NCBI GenBank assembly: GCA_029948255.1
Contig: JALIZF010001864.1
Span: 186,001 to 250,000 of the forward strand
Origin: Telmatactis stephensoni
Taxonomy: Eukaryota; Cnidaria; Anthozoa; Actiniaria; Isophelliidae
Length of the DNA stretch: 64,000 bases
Direction of reading: 5' to 3'
Part shown: positions 1-12,498 of the stretch, piece after piece
Numbering within the stretch: position 1 is the first letter of the stretch
Layout of the letters: the number at the start of each line of letters is the position of its first letter
The notes under the pieces: model-generated
Told to the model about the DNA's origin: nothing
Database searches by the model: none
What the model saw: the letters and a program-made list of their open reading frames with translations, nothing else
Position numbers and translations under genes: made by a program

Positions 1-717
1 GAAGTCCAGAGTGCTCTTATTGGATTCAATTCACAGAGTACCATGTTGGTAATGACATCCATTACTAAATTTACCTTATACATGAATTCAACGCCAGCAT
101 TATAACTCGAAAGTGCGGAGTTCTGGTCCTTCTCACAACTTTCTACTGACTTTGACGCGCGATATTTTCCCATCTGGAGTGCCTTCGATCTGGATAATTA
201 TCCAAAGCGCACTAGCGGTAGGTAGACTGCTCATGTTTTAGTTGTCTCAGTATTTCGGTAGTTGAACAAAATTTTGAAGAACGAGATAGCCAGCCAAATA
301 TTCCGTGTCAACATAAAATTTCTTGCATTCGATATGCAAATGAATTTCAAGCCCAAAACACAGACATGCGCAGACAAATTGTATACATGCTCGGCAGACA
401 TAGTTGTGGTCAAAATAATAGTGAGTTTCTCCCAAGAGAAATAGAATCTTTTGTTATTCAAAAACTATCTATTGTACTTGCCCACAAACATGGCTGCCAT
501 GAAATCCCTCTATAGAACAGAACTGGCCACCCATGAACACAAGTATTCAAAGTATTCTTGAAGGTTTTGGCTCTAGATGAGTATAGTACACAGTGTCTAC
601 TGTTGTCATTGCATGTGACGTCACAGCAGCCATCTTGGATGAACCTCAACAAATGATTTCGCATTATCGTCTGTTGTTTGTTCATTCAACGTAAAACATT
701 GCTATACTACTTATTTA
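1..717. other. intergenic, no gene seen
   Basis: No convincing coding exon. About 385-513 resembles the repeat at 26223-26358: it shares the end containing CATGGCTGCCATGAAATCCC and the inner stretch with TCAAAATAATAG. It is read as a decayed MITE copy. The non-coding first exon of the receptor at 815 may also lie here, but no splice donor could be chosen. Confidence 0.4.
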
Positions 718-814
718 CCTTTTGATTCTCAAGGGACTGATTGAAAATCAGCAATTCAGTAAAATAAAGAGAATTAAAGACTTGCTTTTTCTTGCAGGGT
801 AATTTCCACCGGAC
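718..814 (+). promoter_or_regulatory. 5' flank and splice acceptor of GPCR 1
   Basis: A pyrimidine-rich tract ending in CAG at 795-797 lies 17 nt before the ATG at 815. The same arrangement, with nearly identical sequence from TTGATTCTCA onward, precedes the paralogue at 16830. The duplicated unit therefore includes this non-coding segment. A 5'UTR intron ending at 797 is inferred; its donor was not located. Confidence 0.6.
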
Positions 815-1954
815 ATGGAATATAACCTATCAATTCTCACCAATACATCGAATGCCACCTCTCCCCAACACAGTGCGTCAGAGATCCAGATTGCTCTTTA
901 TGGCGTGCTTCTTGCTCTGTCTCTTTTTGGTAACATTCTTCTCATTGCTGTAATATTCTACAACGAAAACCTGAGAACCCATTTTAACAACCTAATTGTG
1001 AACATGGCCATCTCTGACCTGTTCGTCCCTATTCTGGCAATTCCTTTCAAAATTTATCACTTTTCTAGTTCCGATAAGCACAGTGGTTGGTCGATCGGAG
1101 GAGTACCTGGGGAAATCCTTTGCAAAGTCGGTTATTTCTTGGCAGACATAGCCGCAACCGTTTCAGTCTTCACTTTGGTAATTGTTGCAATAGGAAGATA
1201 TGTAGCCATAGTTCACCCATTCAATCTCAGACTTAGAGATGGACTGAACAAGAAGAATAGATACCTCATTGCTCTAACCTGGTTGAGTGCGATGGCATTC
1301 TATTCTCCATTCCTATATTACTTCAAGCTCCTCAAGAACAAAGATGGAACATTTTCGTGTCGCTTGGAAATGCATGCAGCAGCCTTCCAAGTTCACATTA
1401 TTCTTGCCATATTTCTAGTTTTCGTTATTCCTTTCACTATCATAACGATATTGTACTCAATGATGATATGCAAACTGTGTAAAAGGTCACGAGATGTCCA
1501 GGAGATGGTTAATGACAGTTCGGCTCGTCGCCAACAAAAAAGAAACAAACAAACTTTCTTTTTAAGCATACTTATCATTCTAGGTTGCTTGCTGACCTTG
1601 GGGCCAACATACATCTTTTATTTGCTGTGGTTCGTTATCTGGAAAGGGGATGTCTTTTCTCACATTGGAGTAGAAGCGTTCCTCAAAATTGCTTTTATTT
1701 TTCAGTTCATGTTCCACTGCAGTGCGGTAGTCAATCCCTGCATCTATTTTGTTTTCGTCAAAAGCTTTCGACAAGGACTTAAATGTTTGTTTGGCTGCAA
1801 AAAATCTCCCATGCGATATAGAACCTCTACTGTGCAGACAGTGGCTCAAACGAGTGCTAGCAGACTATCCCTTAACAAGACAGATGATGGCAATGAGCAG
1901 ATAGAAATGCATGGCGATTGTGTCAATCATTCAGCGCTTACAGAAGCCAGCTGA
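815..1954 (+). CDS. class A (rhodopsin-like) G-protein-coupled receptor, GPCR 1
   Basis: Intact 379-residue, single-exon seven-transmembrane receptor at the plasma membrane, presumably coupling an extracellular ligand to heterotrimeric G proteins. Visible landmarks: N-glycosylation sequons at N4, N9 and N13; Asn40 in TM1 (GN motif); Asp68 in TM2 (NMAISD); the Cys103/Cys182 disulfide pair; GRY at 127-129 where most family members have DRY; Trp156 in TM4; Pro206 in TM5; Pro264 in TM6; NPCIY at 307-311 in TM7; helix 8 with possible palmitoylated cysteines near 324-328. The classical CWxP of TM6 is absent (LGCLLTLGP). The overall pattern resembles the neuropeptide/amine-like receptors expanded in cnidarians. 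The ligand cannot be inferred. The start follows a conserved acceptor by 17 nt and matches the paralogue at 16830. Confidence 0.93.
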   Translation: MEYNLSILTNTSNATSPQHSASEIQIALYGVLLALSLFGNILLIAVIFYNENLRTHFNNLIVNMAISDLFVPILAIPFKIYHFSSSDKHSGWSIGGVPGEILCKVGYFLADIAATVSVFTLVIVAIGRYVAIVHPFNLRLRDGLNKKNRYLIALTWLSAMAFYSPFLYYFKLLKNKDGTFSCRLEMHAAAFQVHIILAIFLVFVIPFTIITILYSMMICKLCKRSRDVQEMVNDSSARRQQKRNKQTFFLSILIILGCLLTLGPTYIFYLLWFVIWKGDVFSHIGVEAFLKIAFIFQFMFHCSAVVNPCIYFVFVKSFRQGLKCLFGCKKSPMRYRTSTVQTVAQTSASRLSLNKTDDGNEQIEMHGDCVNHSALTEAS

Positions 1955-2690
1955 GAAGGATGTGAAATTTAAAACGAAAAATTGAAAAACTAACAGTTCC
2001 GTCAGTGATTCACGGATTGACCAAGGTCAATGTTTTTCACGAGAAAACAACATTGAGTCAGGTTTTATTGTTATAAAATAAGAATGTGGGAAGAATATAA
2101 GTAGTCGTCTTTCATCGAAAAGTGGTACTTAGTTTAAAGATACACCTATTTCAAATAAGGTTGTCAAACTAGAGGCACAGAGCCCACGCTAGATGCAAAA
2201 GTTTATTTATTTATTTTGATTTTTGATCATATGATTTGGTCTCCATTTCTAACATTAAAATGTACATGAAGTTCTTTTGTGATTAAGGGAGAGGTAAGCA
2301 ACCTGTAAATTGTCGTGGTGAGTTTATAATTTTTATGGTTCGTGTTTTTTATAGCTTGTACTTATTTTTACCCATACTTTTTTTCGGGTGACTTTCTTAG
2401 CCTTGGGTCCTTTTGCCAGACAACGTCTTTGAAATAGGTGTTAATAATCAAGTACTTGACCTAAAGCCATAGTTCGACTTCAGTTTCAAAATGGCGCGCA
2501 AAATGGCAAATTCGTTTGTTTAGTTTGCACGAAAACTTGCACTATTTCAACGTGGCCAAACGAACACAATTACCTCGTCAAAATATTGAGCATTTCCACG
2601 ACATAAATAGTGCTCAAAGTGCTAGATATATCGCTACATTTTCTGGATAATATTGATTAAATATCACGTTAGCTGAGGGAGAGTTAGAGG
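1955..2690. other. intergenic, no gene seen
   Basis: 3' flank of GPCR 1. No canonical AATAAA is evident close to the stop. No coding exon or clear repeat structure was recognised. Confidence 0.4.
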
Positions 2691-2695
2691 ATGTC

Positions 2696-3985
2696 CCGAC
2701 TTGACTTGACTTGACTTTAATATATACTAGTAATGAATAATAATCTAATACTTATATAGCTCTTTATACATATGGTATGATTAATGCGCTTGACAGTGTA
2801 CTAAAATAAAATAAATAAACCTAACAATTAATTACTAATGAAGCACGAACTTGTTGCCGATCCCGCGATCGACAAAGCTAATAATATCACTGAATACACT
2901 TAACACTTAACACGTACTTAACACTTAACACGTACTGATTAAAAACTAATAATAATATATAAGTTAACACGTATTCATTAAAAACTAATAATAGTATAGT
3001 GTATATAAAACAGCGAAATATCGATTATATTATAACATATAGTAAAATATTCAAAGGAAATATGACAGTGTAAATGTCCTGTAGATGTAATATGATATAG
3101 ACCTCGCGATCGATACCAATGTAATCTAAAACCAATGAAAAATATCTTAATATTAATAGAATATGAATAAAATGTAATAAAAGTGCATATAACTCCTTGA
3201 TCGATTCAGGAAAACCTTAGCAATTTGAATGACATATCAATAAAGATAGTGTAATGTATCTCAAAGATCATTAAAACTATATCTCAATAATCTTTAAAAC
3301 TATATGTTGAAATATTTAGTTAACTATATGTTTATCTAAATAATAAAGTCTTAATTGTTGAATTTTGAGATGTTAGTTTCATGACTGATATTCGATGGTA
3401 ATTTATTCCATAATTTGGGAGTGGCCATGGAAAAGGCTCGGTCTCCTGCCGTCTTCTTTGACTTGAAAGAACGATGACCTAACAACAACTCTAAATTTCA
3501 CGTCTCTCTGTATGACGATTTCTTCTTCACTGCAACCAAATTCGTGATATAGGTAGGTGCCAATCAATGAATAGCCTTGAATGTCATTAACAATATCTTG
3601 AACTTTGTCCTAAATAATCACTGTTTCACTGGTAGCCAATGTAGCTCTTGTAATACTGGCGTGATGCGAAGAGTTAGTAATAAGTCTTGCAGCCGTGTTT
3701 TGTATTCTCTGTAACTTATCAATTTAGATGTTAGTGAGACCATTGAGTAGGCTGATGCAGTAATCACTCCATTACCAACGCAAGAACCTAAGGTTTGTGT
3801 AGATTCGTATTTATGGTACTTCCGGATCATCCTTCGAATATAATGTTATGCAGGTGAAAATATGCTGCACTACAAGTTTTAGTAATGTGGGTGTCCAGTT
3901 TCAAGTGTGAGTCAAGCCAAAACCCGAGATTAAATTCTTTGCGGCACTTATCGGGACAACCTTTGAATCACCACTTGCTCACCAT
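2696..3985 (-). mobile_element. decayed CR1/L2-type non-LTR retrotransposon (LINE) 3' part
   Basis: Read on the minus strand and moving between frames, the sequence from about 3985 down to 3380 gives successive blocks typical of the C-terminal part of a LINE reverse transcriptase. In order they are NLISGFG-like, KLDTHITKTCSAAYFHLHNI, DYCISLLNGL, DKLQRIQNTAARLIT, ITPVLQELHWLPVKQ and DRAFSMATPKLWNKLP. Frameshifts and stops separate the blocks, so it is dead. Below 3300 there is non-coding AT-rich 3' sequence, ending near 2696-2718 in about four AAGTC repeats (minus strand), the kind of short-repeat tail such elements carry. The 5' part is missing, as is usual for truncated insertions. Clade assignment within CR1/L2 is inference. 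Confidence 0.82.
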
Positions 3986-3989
3986 GCAC

Positions 3990-6950
3990 CAATGCTTACT
4001 TTACCAAGCAAATAGAAAATAACTTTATTCCAGCTTCCAAATATGGTAAGTATAAATTTTTCTTATGTGGAAGAAGGAGCTCATGCGAAAACAGCACATT
4101 TTTATAAGTGGGACATTTAATTCTTGATATGCAAATGCGGCACTCAAATCTAGAAGCTCTAGTAGAGTTACATTTTGATGATTCATTTTAATGCAGATAT
4201 CATTCAAGAAAAAGAACGAACATTAAGCATTGAAGTTGAATTTCAAACACATTTCACATGATTTCAAACATATTACTTTCTTTAGATAAGAAATAGGATG
4301 TAATATATTCATTAATGTGGAGTGAAATCAGAAAATAAAATGAAAAACTTTTTTCAATATGCTCGCAAAAAGGAATTTATTTTCGAGATTAAAATGTTTC
4401 GTGGGTACTTTAATAACCTCCAGAAATGAGAATATAAACGTCCAAAAAGATTGCAATGGCATATTTTGAGAAGTACAGTATTGATAACAGCATCAAAGCG
4501 GCCAATGTCACCACCATCTAACGATATTGTAGATCATAACTTATAATAAAATACTGGAAATTTTAAAAAAGCTCATGTTCTTTATTGATTTTTATTAATC
4601 ACTAATCGTTAACATACGATGGCGTAACAGTTTTGAGATATTTTAAAGAATTTTCGAGCTATACTTTTTTGGACTTTCAATATTTCACATTGAATGGACA
4701 TTACTTACTCCGCTTGTCAATATACTGTAAATAACAGGCCCTATTTGTACGACATAGTGGATAAGTCTGTTATAGGGCTTCTTATCAAATGGCATAGATT
4801 TATTGAACAACAACAACATTTTAACTATTTTAATATTATTATTTAAAAATAGTAATGGATAGCATTATCAGTCAACTCTTAGATAAATTTGTATATATAT
4901 AAGAAATTTTCCGTAAACTGATTCTTTTATTGTTTGTTTGTTTTTCAGTGTTTGTTTGTTTGTTTTTGTTTTGTTTTTATTGTTTTTTGGCTTACTTGTT
5001 TCTTGTTTATCTTTTACAACATTCTCGGTTTGTTTATATATTCATTTTTCTTGGCCGGTTCAATCAAATGTTAGCATACTTATATAATTGCATTGACATA
5101 ATTGTCACTACTAGTCATACTACAAAGTGATAAAGTGGACTTAGAGTCTGCTAATTCCTTATTGGTTGATAAATATATCCACCCATAGCAAATATACTGC
5201 AGACATCATGAAATCCAATTTAAGTACGGAAACTTGCCTGAAAGCTTCGACCTGCTTTAAAGCACTAATCGGAGTTTAGTTTTAATACCTGCTGTTGGCT
5301 AAACTTTTCCACCTTTTCATCTCCTTTAACAGCGATTGAAATGCGCCGATCGCGTTTAAAAGTAAGTTAAATTTAAAGTTTAAAAGAAATATAAATTGAT
5401 CGCTACGGTTTTTATCAATGTGATTCTTTAATTTCGTACAGTATGTGACATTTTAATATGAATAATTTATATCAATCCATATTTGATGTTGTTTTTGCTA
5501 TTAAAAGGAAGAAGTACCACTGATACAGTAAGGGCCTTTGTTCGGCCAGATCGACTCCAATGACGTATATAGAGACTTAAAAAACGATCGATTTACTAAG
5601 CGTATTGCAAAAAGGTCGACCATTAGAATTCTTTACGGTTAGATCTACTTTTTGTCTTATTTGGCGAGTCTGGAGAAAAGCACCCCTTCTCGCAAAGGAA
5701 CACTTCAACGTTAGGCTTTTACAACTGGTCAAAAAGGTTAGTCAATTCACATGAAGGTTTTTTTCAAGAAAAATCATGTCATGCATATAAGTTTAGACAG
5801 GCGATTTTTAATAAGCAAACCACTGGAGAGAATTTTTACTTTCTTTTGTTCACCCATTTACTCTACATACAGACAGAGATGTCAAGTGTCGCCAGGAAGT
5901 CGAAGTGAAATTTAAATTTGTTTAGTGCATTTATGATGGCTAGGTAGGGAATCGTCTCGTTTGAATATTATTTCATTTTAATGAAACGAAAAGTTTTTAA
6001 AAAGTTCGAATAATATAACTGAGATCACTCATAGAGATTAAACATCGTCATAGTCATATATTAATAGTCAATCATCTTGTATTCCAGGCGTACGTTGTTA
6101 TGAGGTACATTCGTCATAAACGATAAAACAACTAAATCTAATATTCAATGCCAACTGTGTGCCACGGAGCGATTTTTTCTATGTTTGGTGATTTTGAAAG
6201 GGTCAATGTTTTTCTTTTAAATTAACTATATATAATTGACATAGTCATATAAAGTCGAAATCAAATATTATGATTTATAAACCATTTCCGTTGATTGAAA
6301 GCCGTGTTTTTTCAGGATATATATACTTTTGCTCTTCATGCATTCCATTGGGGTGAATTGTTGACATAGCTTACCCCTTCAGATTTTATAGACAAAACTC
6401 AAAACTCCTTCCACTAAAAATGCCGGAAGGTATCTTGGAAGAAAAAAAAGTAAATTCTATTTATTTTTCTTGTCTTGGCAAAAAAAGATCACTCACAATA
6501 AAAGCAAATTAAAAATCCTGCAGGAAGCTGAATCTTAGACAGGCCCCTGAGCACGACGTTAAGTGCACGTGGGCATTCTTAATATCCTCAAGCATTTTAC
6601 AATTTTACAATCATCTTAAAATTTGTCTCCTAAAAAATAATGATCTCAACGAATCAAGTTTGTTAATTACACATCCAAAGCACGCAATAATTTTGTAACA
6701 TATTTTTTGAGCAGAAAAGAGCATTTACGAAAAAGAGAACCGAACATTGACTTTTTTATGAGCTCATTATATCTATTTTCGCCGACTTAGGTATGATCGG
6801 AATTTTTTGGGATAACCTGAATTGCAATAACATTGTATCCCCTCTAATTAAGCGCAAACGTGCTCAGCAGAAGTGCCTTCGGATACGAGAAGAAAGTGAT
6901 TATAAGTCTTTGTATGAAATGCTTTTATGACCGCTTTTAGTGTTACCCAC
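3990..6950. other. intergenic, no gene seen
   Basis: AT-rich sequence without recognisable exons. A T-rich stretch with GTTT repeats lies at about 4929-4990. A piece at about 6185-6240 resembles one arm of the inverted-repeat element at 6960-7370 (TTTTGAAAGGGTCAATGTTT). Confidence 0.4.
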
Positions 6951-6959
6951 AATAACTGT

Positions 6960-7370
6960 ACATATCAAAACTATATGTATAGCCCATCTCAAGAACGTTT
7001 GCGGTTTTGAAATATACCTATTTGCACAAATATTGACCCTTTCAAAATCATCCTAGAACCTAGAAGCTGAAACCAAAATGACTCCTGGATACACTAGTAA
7101 TATATGGATATTGATATGTTTTATCTGTGAATTCGCTACAAAATCGTGTTGGAAATACCAAGAATTTATCTCGGTCACCGTTTGAAACGTCCACGTCCAC
7201 GCGCTTCTTTAAAATCATCTAATAAACAAATTTCCCAGTGTTCCTTTCGGTCTCAGCTTCTATGCTTTGAAAGGGTCAGTGTTTGTGCAATTAGCTATAT
7301 ACATTAATATCAATATAAAATACTCTCTGGAAGTACAACCTTGAGATCGATCGGCTATATATCCTAAGAA
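6960..7370. mobile_element. degenerate inverted-repeat (MITE-like) element
   Basis: The left arm contains TTGACCCTTTCAAA (about 7034) and GAAGCTGAAACC (about 7064). The right arm has TTTGAAAGGGTCAGTG (about 7266) and TCTCAGCTTCTA (about 7251). Outer segments near 6980 and 7345 also pair (GGCTATAT). This gives imperfect arms of roughly 100 bp. No coding capacity. Boundaries and target duplication are unclear. Confidence 0.5.
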
Positions 7371-7636
7371 CTACATATGAACTGAAGAGGTTAATTATGC
7401 TTCAACGAGCAGAAATCTTTGGAGAAAAAGAGGATGATCTTCGAGTATGCTATTGGTGACTGTTTGCATGAAGTTTGAATATTAAATTCGTTGACCATTT
7501 ATAAAGAATTAATTGCTCCGAATTTAAGATCTTGATAGTATGTTTGCTTTTTCGTATTTTTCTTTGTATACAACAAGCACTGAATGATATCCCAAAAATC
7601 AACCGGAGGAAAAGAAAACCTTGTTCAAAAGCTCCC

Positions 7637-7910
7637 GGGGCCGGGGGACTCTATTGTAAAAGGATCGGGTGTGCTCGTCGGATATTTTCAAACTTACCCA
7701 AAAAATGTACAGGAAGTCTTTTTAAAAGTGCATGGCTTGACGATTTTAACCCCTAAGAGATACCAGTGATAACAAGCAAATGAACATTATTATAAAGAAC
7801 ACAAAATTGGACGGTCGACAGGCTTTTGTTGGGCAAATTTCTTCCATTTGAGAACAAGATTATAAGCGATGGGCTCTTTTGATGCCGGCCCTAAGAGAGA
7901 CCATCTTTTT
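7637..7910. mobile_element. CCCGGGG-family MITE, incomplete copy
   Basis: The left end CCCGGGGCCGGGGGACTC is followed by GTGCTCGTCGG, matching an inverted end of the element at 12499-12826. The interior from about 7735 to 7910 (AACCCCTAAGAGATACCAG through GCCCTAAGAGAGACC) is colinear with 12540-12702. The right terminal repeat is missing. Confidence 0.65.
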
Positions 7911-8518
7911 CTGTTTTACGAATTTAAAAATACCTGATAAAAGCTCATTATCAAGAACAGATATACAGAACTGGCATTAAATATATTTTTATTACGATCT
8001 GGCTTTTAACGTTTTCCCTTATCGTCTCGATATTTTCCAATTATCATTGAATTATCATTGACATTAGAGATAAGACAATCCATCGACGCTGATTGGATGG
8101 CTCAGACTGCAGAATATATACACAGGTAGTCATTATTTGTAATTTCTGAAAGGGCAGATAAATACAACCTATTGAAATGCACCTAAAAACATAGTGCCCA
8201 ACTTGCCCAGAATGTGTTTACGCTGACAATGAATTAATGGCACGTTCTTTATGAAGATCGCAAAACGATGTAGTTGCTGTGAGTACTGACTTTGCCGTTA
8301 TTATCAGTTTACTTTAAGGTTTAATTAGTATAGAGCCCGTAGGGCAAGTGCAATTTGAGCTCTTTGAAAAACGCACCAGTGCGAATTAATTTCAAATTGA
8401 ACGAGAAACCGTATGATTACCTTTTAATAATATACATGAAAAAACTCGAAAAAATAAACGGTGATTTTTTTAAGTAAAAAATAAAATCTCGACAAGAAAA
8501 CTGTGAGCGCGCGCTCGT

Positions 8519-8756
8519 TGAGATGTGATGGCGTCAGTAGGGCGCGCAAATCTTCTTTTGTTCTGTGGCCCCCAGGGAAAAGAAAACAAAAGAAGTAAGC
8601 CTGCTTATCGGGCTGGCTCGCCTCCATATAAACAGCTCCTATATGGGGGCGAGTCGAGCTGGCTGAATTCTTTCGTTTTGTTTTCCCTGGGGGCCAGAAA
8701 ACAAAAGAAGTCAGCCCCATTACCGGGCTGGCTTGCCTCCATAACAGCCCCTCAAT
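8519..8756. repeat. cluster of direct and inverted repeats
   Basis: A segment near 8594-8640 (GGGCTGGCTCGCCTCCATA) recurs at about 8709-8750 (GGGCTGGCTTGCCTCCATA). GGCCCCCAGGGAAAA (about 8567) has an inverted counterpart TTTTCCCTGGGGGCC near 8680. It looks like a decayed foldback or satellite fragment. Reading frames in it are a by-product. Confidence 0.5.
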
Positions 8757-8996
8757 AATGACGACCAGATCCTCAAAGTTTTTGCCGTTTTCTCAAACAT
8801 ATGTGTTCTTTAATGAGTGAAAAAAATCCGTTTATGTAATTCTTGTTAATGTTTATAATAGCAGAATAAAGAAAAATTGATCTTAATGCGTTATTTAAAG
8901 ATATAAATTCAAATGTAATTTGCACTGTATTACAGCTTTTCTGCACTGTGTTACATTTGAGCTGCAATCAGAATCGAATAATTTTTTTTCTTGTAT

Positions 8997-10000
8997 ATTA
9001 TTACTCGGGCTACCTGTGGTAGCGCGAGTCTAGGTTTACCTTTTCGGTCTATCTATCAACGTCGCAAATCGGCAAATTACCCAGAAGCCCTTGGGGTACA
9101 CTGTCATGAAAACGAGGTTGACCACGAGGCTTCCTGTGGTCGAGAATTGTCGCGAGGGATTGAGATTAATCTCAAGATATTTGGATAGTGACTAATCAAC
9201 TTGTAATGTATTGATCGTCCAAGAACACGAGACAGATCGATTTGTGGCAGCGAACTTCACTTGAGGACACTGAGACATGTAAGACATGGAGATATTGTCT
9301 TCAAATCGGTAGTTTGTTTAAATTAATAATACTTCACCACTGCTTGCACATAATTTTTTCTTATATAAACTTTATTTATACACAGTGTCTACAGTCATCT
9401 ATAAGAAAAATAAATGCTCTTCCTGAGAACCGAGTTAAAAACGAAATAATAATCTGATCCATATTGAAAACATCAGTGATGGTAATACATGTATTGAAAA
9501 GTTGTGTTAAGAAACTGAAATGTAATGTACTGAAATGATTTTATAGAAAAGTAACTGTGGCACTTCTAGAATCTACCAATGTGATAACTGCAATATCAAA
9601 ACCATTTTAACTTGGACATCAAAACAGTCGTCTGCTGCAGTTTGTAAAGTTTTATTTCCATAAATCAAAGTAAAAAGTACAGAACAGAGATTTTGTCTGA
9701 GCTATAATGTAATATTATAGATCATATTGGATCATTTGGTAGGCATTTACAAGATAAAGCAGAATGTATACTGTATATGTCTGACATGATAAAAAGACCA
9801 GCAGTATATTAATAACCACCAATCAGGTGGTACAATTATCTACAAAATACTTTCTCCCCGGCCAATAAAATTTATGTTCTACTCTGAGAGTACCTATCAT
9901 GCATTTTTGCAATCAAAAGACACTGACAAGTCAAACTGGTTTCCATCGACTTCTGTTCTTCATTTCTCCCCAAGTACACACAGGTAGCCCGAGTGAACGC
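8997..10000. mobile_element. about 1-kb non-autonomous element with terminal inverted repeats
   Basis: The left end TTACTCGGGCTACCTGTG (9001) is mirrored at the right by CACAGGTAGCCCGAGTGAA (9978-9996). Flanking AT-rich arms and a CAATCAGAATCGAATAA-like motif on the left versus CAGAAAATCAGAAT-like sequence on the right (reverse strand) suggest the paired region may extend about 90 bp further on each side. No transposase-like frame is visible inside. Confidence 0.5.
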
Positions 10001-10254
10001 CTGTTAGGCGTCTAGTTATATTTATTATTCAATTTTCATACACACTGTACAAATTCTGATTTTCTGATTGGTTAGTTTGTACCACGTGACGCGTGGATAT
10101 AACGTGATAACCATTTCAACTTCATTATCGTGGTGTAATAGCTTACACGGCTTTTACACCACAGTGAGAAAGAAAAAAATAATCCTGGTGATAAATTTGA
10201 GGATTTTCCGAAAAAGAGAAGGTAAATAAGTATAAGTGTTAAATTTTGAAATAT

Positions 10255-10288
<34 letters not shown>

Positions 10289-12060
10289 AACATGCTATTA
10301 TTTGTTAATAATATATCCTAAGAAATTTCTGAAAATTTGATGAAAAACACTGAACCGCGAGGTTGAATCTCTTTACACTCAACTACTTCGAAAAGTGAAA
10401 ACATAGCAACAAACAAAGCCAGTGCAGCTCAAAGAAAGCTAACAATATTCAAGACAAGTAGTAAAATGAAGTCATTCAAAGTCAAAACTACATTGAGAAG
10501 GTAAAAAAGTAATTTTGTTTTCGATTTTAATTTGGTCTGAATGACTTCGCTGAAATCAATCAGTGAAAAACAGACTCGCGAACAAATTGTCATTTGTGAC
10601 TAAAAACGGCAAAGTTTGAGAAAAAGATGCCAAAAAAAACTTTCTAGATAAGATAGACAATGAAATGCATAAGTGTAGAAAAAAAACTTTTTTTAATTAT
10701 ATTTTTTTTTCATGAACTTTTCAGCCATGTCAATCCTTTAGTTTGAAGCTCTTTTGACAAATGTCGCTATGCTTGATCATTTATCAGCAGGAAAAAAAAT
10801 GTTCTCATGTCACGGTCATTTTCCGGCAATTTTCTTTTGAACATGTTGAAAAATTAATTTATTTTGTATTGTTAAAATTACCCAATGTCATTAAACTAAT
10901 TTTGAATTACCCTTTTGAGTGACTTGAGTTATTTTCAATGATCTTAGATGTCGACTGACAGTGTTAGCCTGCTTCTGCAGTGTATTCAAATCGAATAATA
11001 AAAAGGTTAACACGATCTTTGCTCGTGAAATATCGGGATTTACCTGCACGAGTTCGCTAACAATGAACGAGAAATGTTTAATATAGCCGAATTATATATG
11101 CTTCGATAGAATTCCACACATTTTACAATAAGAATTCTATATTCCATATTTTGTATAATTATTTTGTTTTCATTTTCTAAGTATTTTTTATCTTTTTTTC
11201 TATTACATATTTATTAGTAGTTTTTATATAGGCTAATATTTTAAGTGTCCTGTATTAGAAGACGGATTTCCCTCGGATAGATGTATATTTGTCACGTGAA
11301 TAAAGTTTCTGTCTATCTACGCATGTTCTAGAATTAAAATAATCGGTACAAATAATATACGTGATCAGTACGAAACATTCGACATACAAACTACATCACG
11401 AAGTGCAATCTTTATATTCGCAACACAGCAAAAGGGGGAACATTTATTCATTTTAGTATATATACAAAAGAATCTGAAACAATTCAAAAATAGCGTTTTG
11501 AAAAAGTAATTCGATATTCTGTAATTTCATTCTTCATGTTGTCATTCTTCAGGAAAAGAAAAAAATGTGTTACTATGAGGTGAGGACAACAATAACAGGA
11601 AATTTAAACTAAAAGCATGAAATAAAATAACGATAAAACATGCTTGGTCGCATGAGTTATTATCTAGCTTACACGCGCTGACCGGTATCTATAGAAAAGT
11701 CTATCCAATTATAGACATGTAGATAAGAAAGACTATATGTAATGTTTAATAAACAAACAGAAGTATTTTATCAAGTTTAGGCTTCAAAACATGATTTGCG
11801 AGTTTATTAAACGGCTTCAAAAACTCCATCAATAGGCCATTTGCATAATTGCGTCATATACTACAACTATACCAGAATGCTTTTCCAACTTTCTCTTGTG
11901 AACTAATAGGTCATGTTCACGATAGACACCACAATGGTTTTCATATTGTAAGTCATGGTGTCTTCAAGGGGGCAAACACTGGAACAAGAGATCATCGTCT
12001 AAAAGATCGACTTGTGCTTGAGATTTTATTTTTATGTCAAATATTGTTTTATAAGATATT
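10001..12060. other. intergenic, no gene seen
   Basis: AT-rich. At 11280-11326 a segment ending in AATAAAGTTTCTGTCTATCTA resembles the 3' tail of a LINE/SINE-type retroelement and the tail at 45820-45842. No exon was recognised. Confidence 0.4.
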
Positions 12061-12173
12061 TGAGATATAACGCGCGCGCTGATTGGCTGGCTTCCATGTT
12101 TATATCAGAGGACAGAGACATGGCTCGCTCAAAAAACGTCGAAAATATTTTATAAAAGCAATATAAAACGATC

Positions 12174-12328
12174 GCTTATGTCTCTGTACTGTGATATAAA
12201 CACTCTGGAAGATGTAGAGCACTCGAAAAGCAAGAGAAACACTCGGCTACGCCTCGTGTTCCTAAGCTTGCTTTTCTCTTGCTTTACATCTTCCATCGTG
12301 TTTATATCACAGTACAGAGACATGCGCG
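12174..12328. mobile_element. foldback (MITE-like) element
   Basis: The left arm ATGTCTCTGTACTGTGATAT (from 12178) pairs with ATATCACAGTACAGAGACAT ending near 12323. Pairing continues inward through ATAAACAC..GGAAGATGTA and AAGCAAGAGAAACAC to a short loop (CTCGGCTACGCCTCG). Arms are about 70 bp. A more decayed relative lies at 27060-27240. Confidence 0.75.
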
Positions 12329-12498
12329 CGCGTTTTATATTCCTTAAATATACTATCCAAATCAAAATTATATCAATAAAGCAGCAGAAATTGGTCAAAT
12401 AGCTAGGTGCTAAGGAATGTTTAATTTTTTGAACGCAGGAATCGCTTCATATATATTGCCCCCGGGATATTGCCTGTTTTGATCCAACGTCAACCAGC

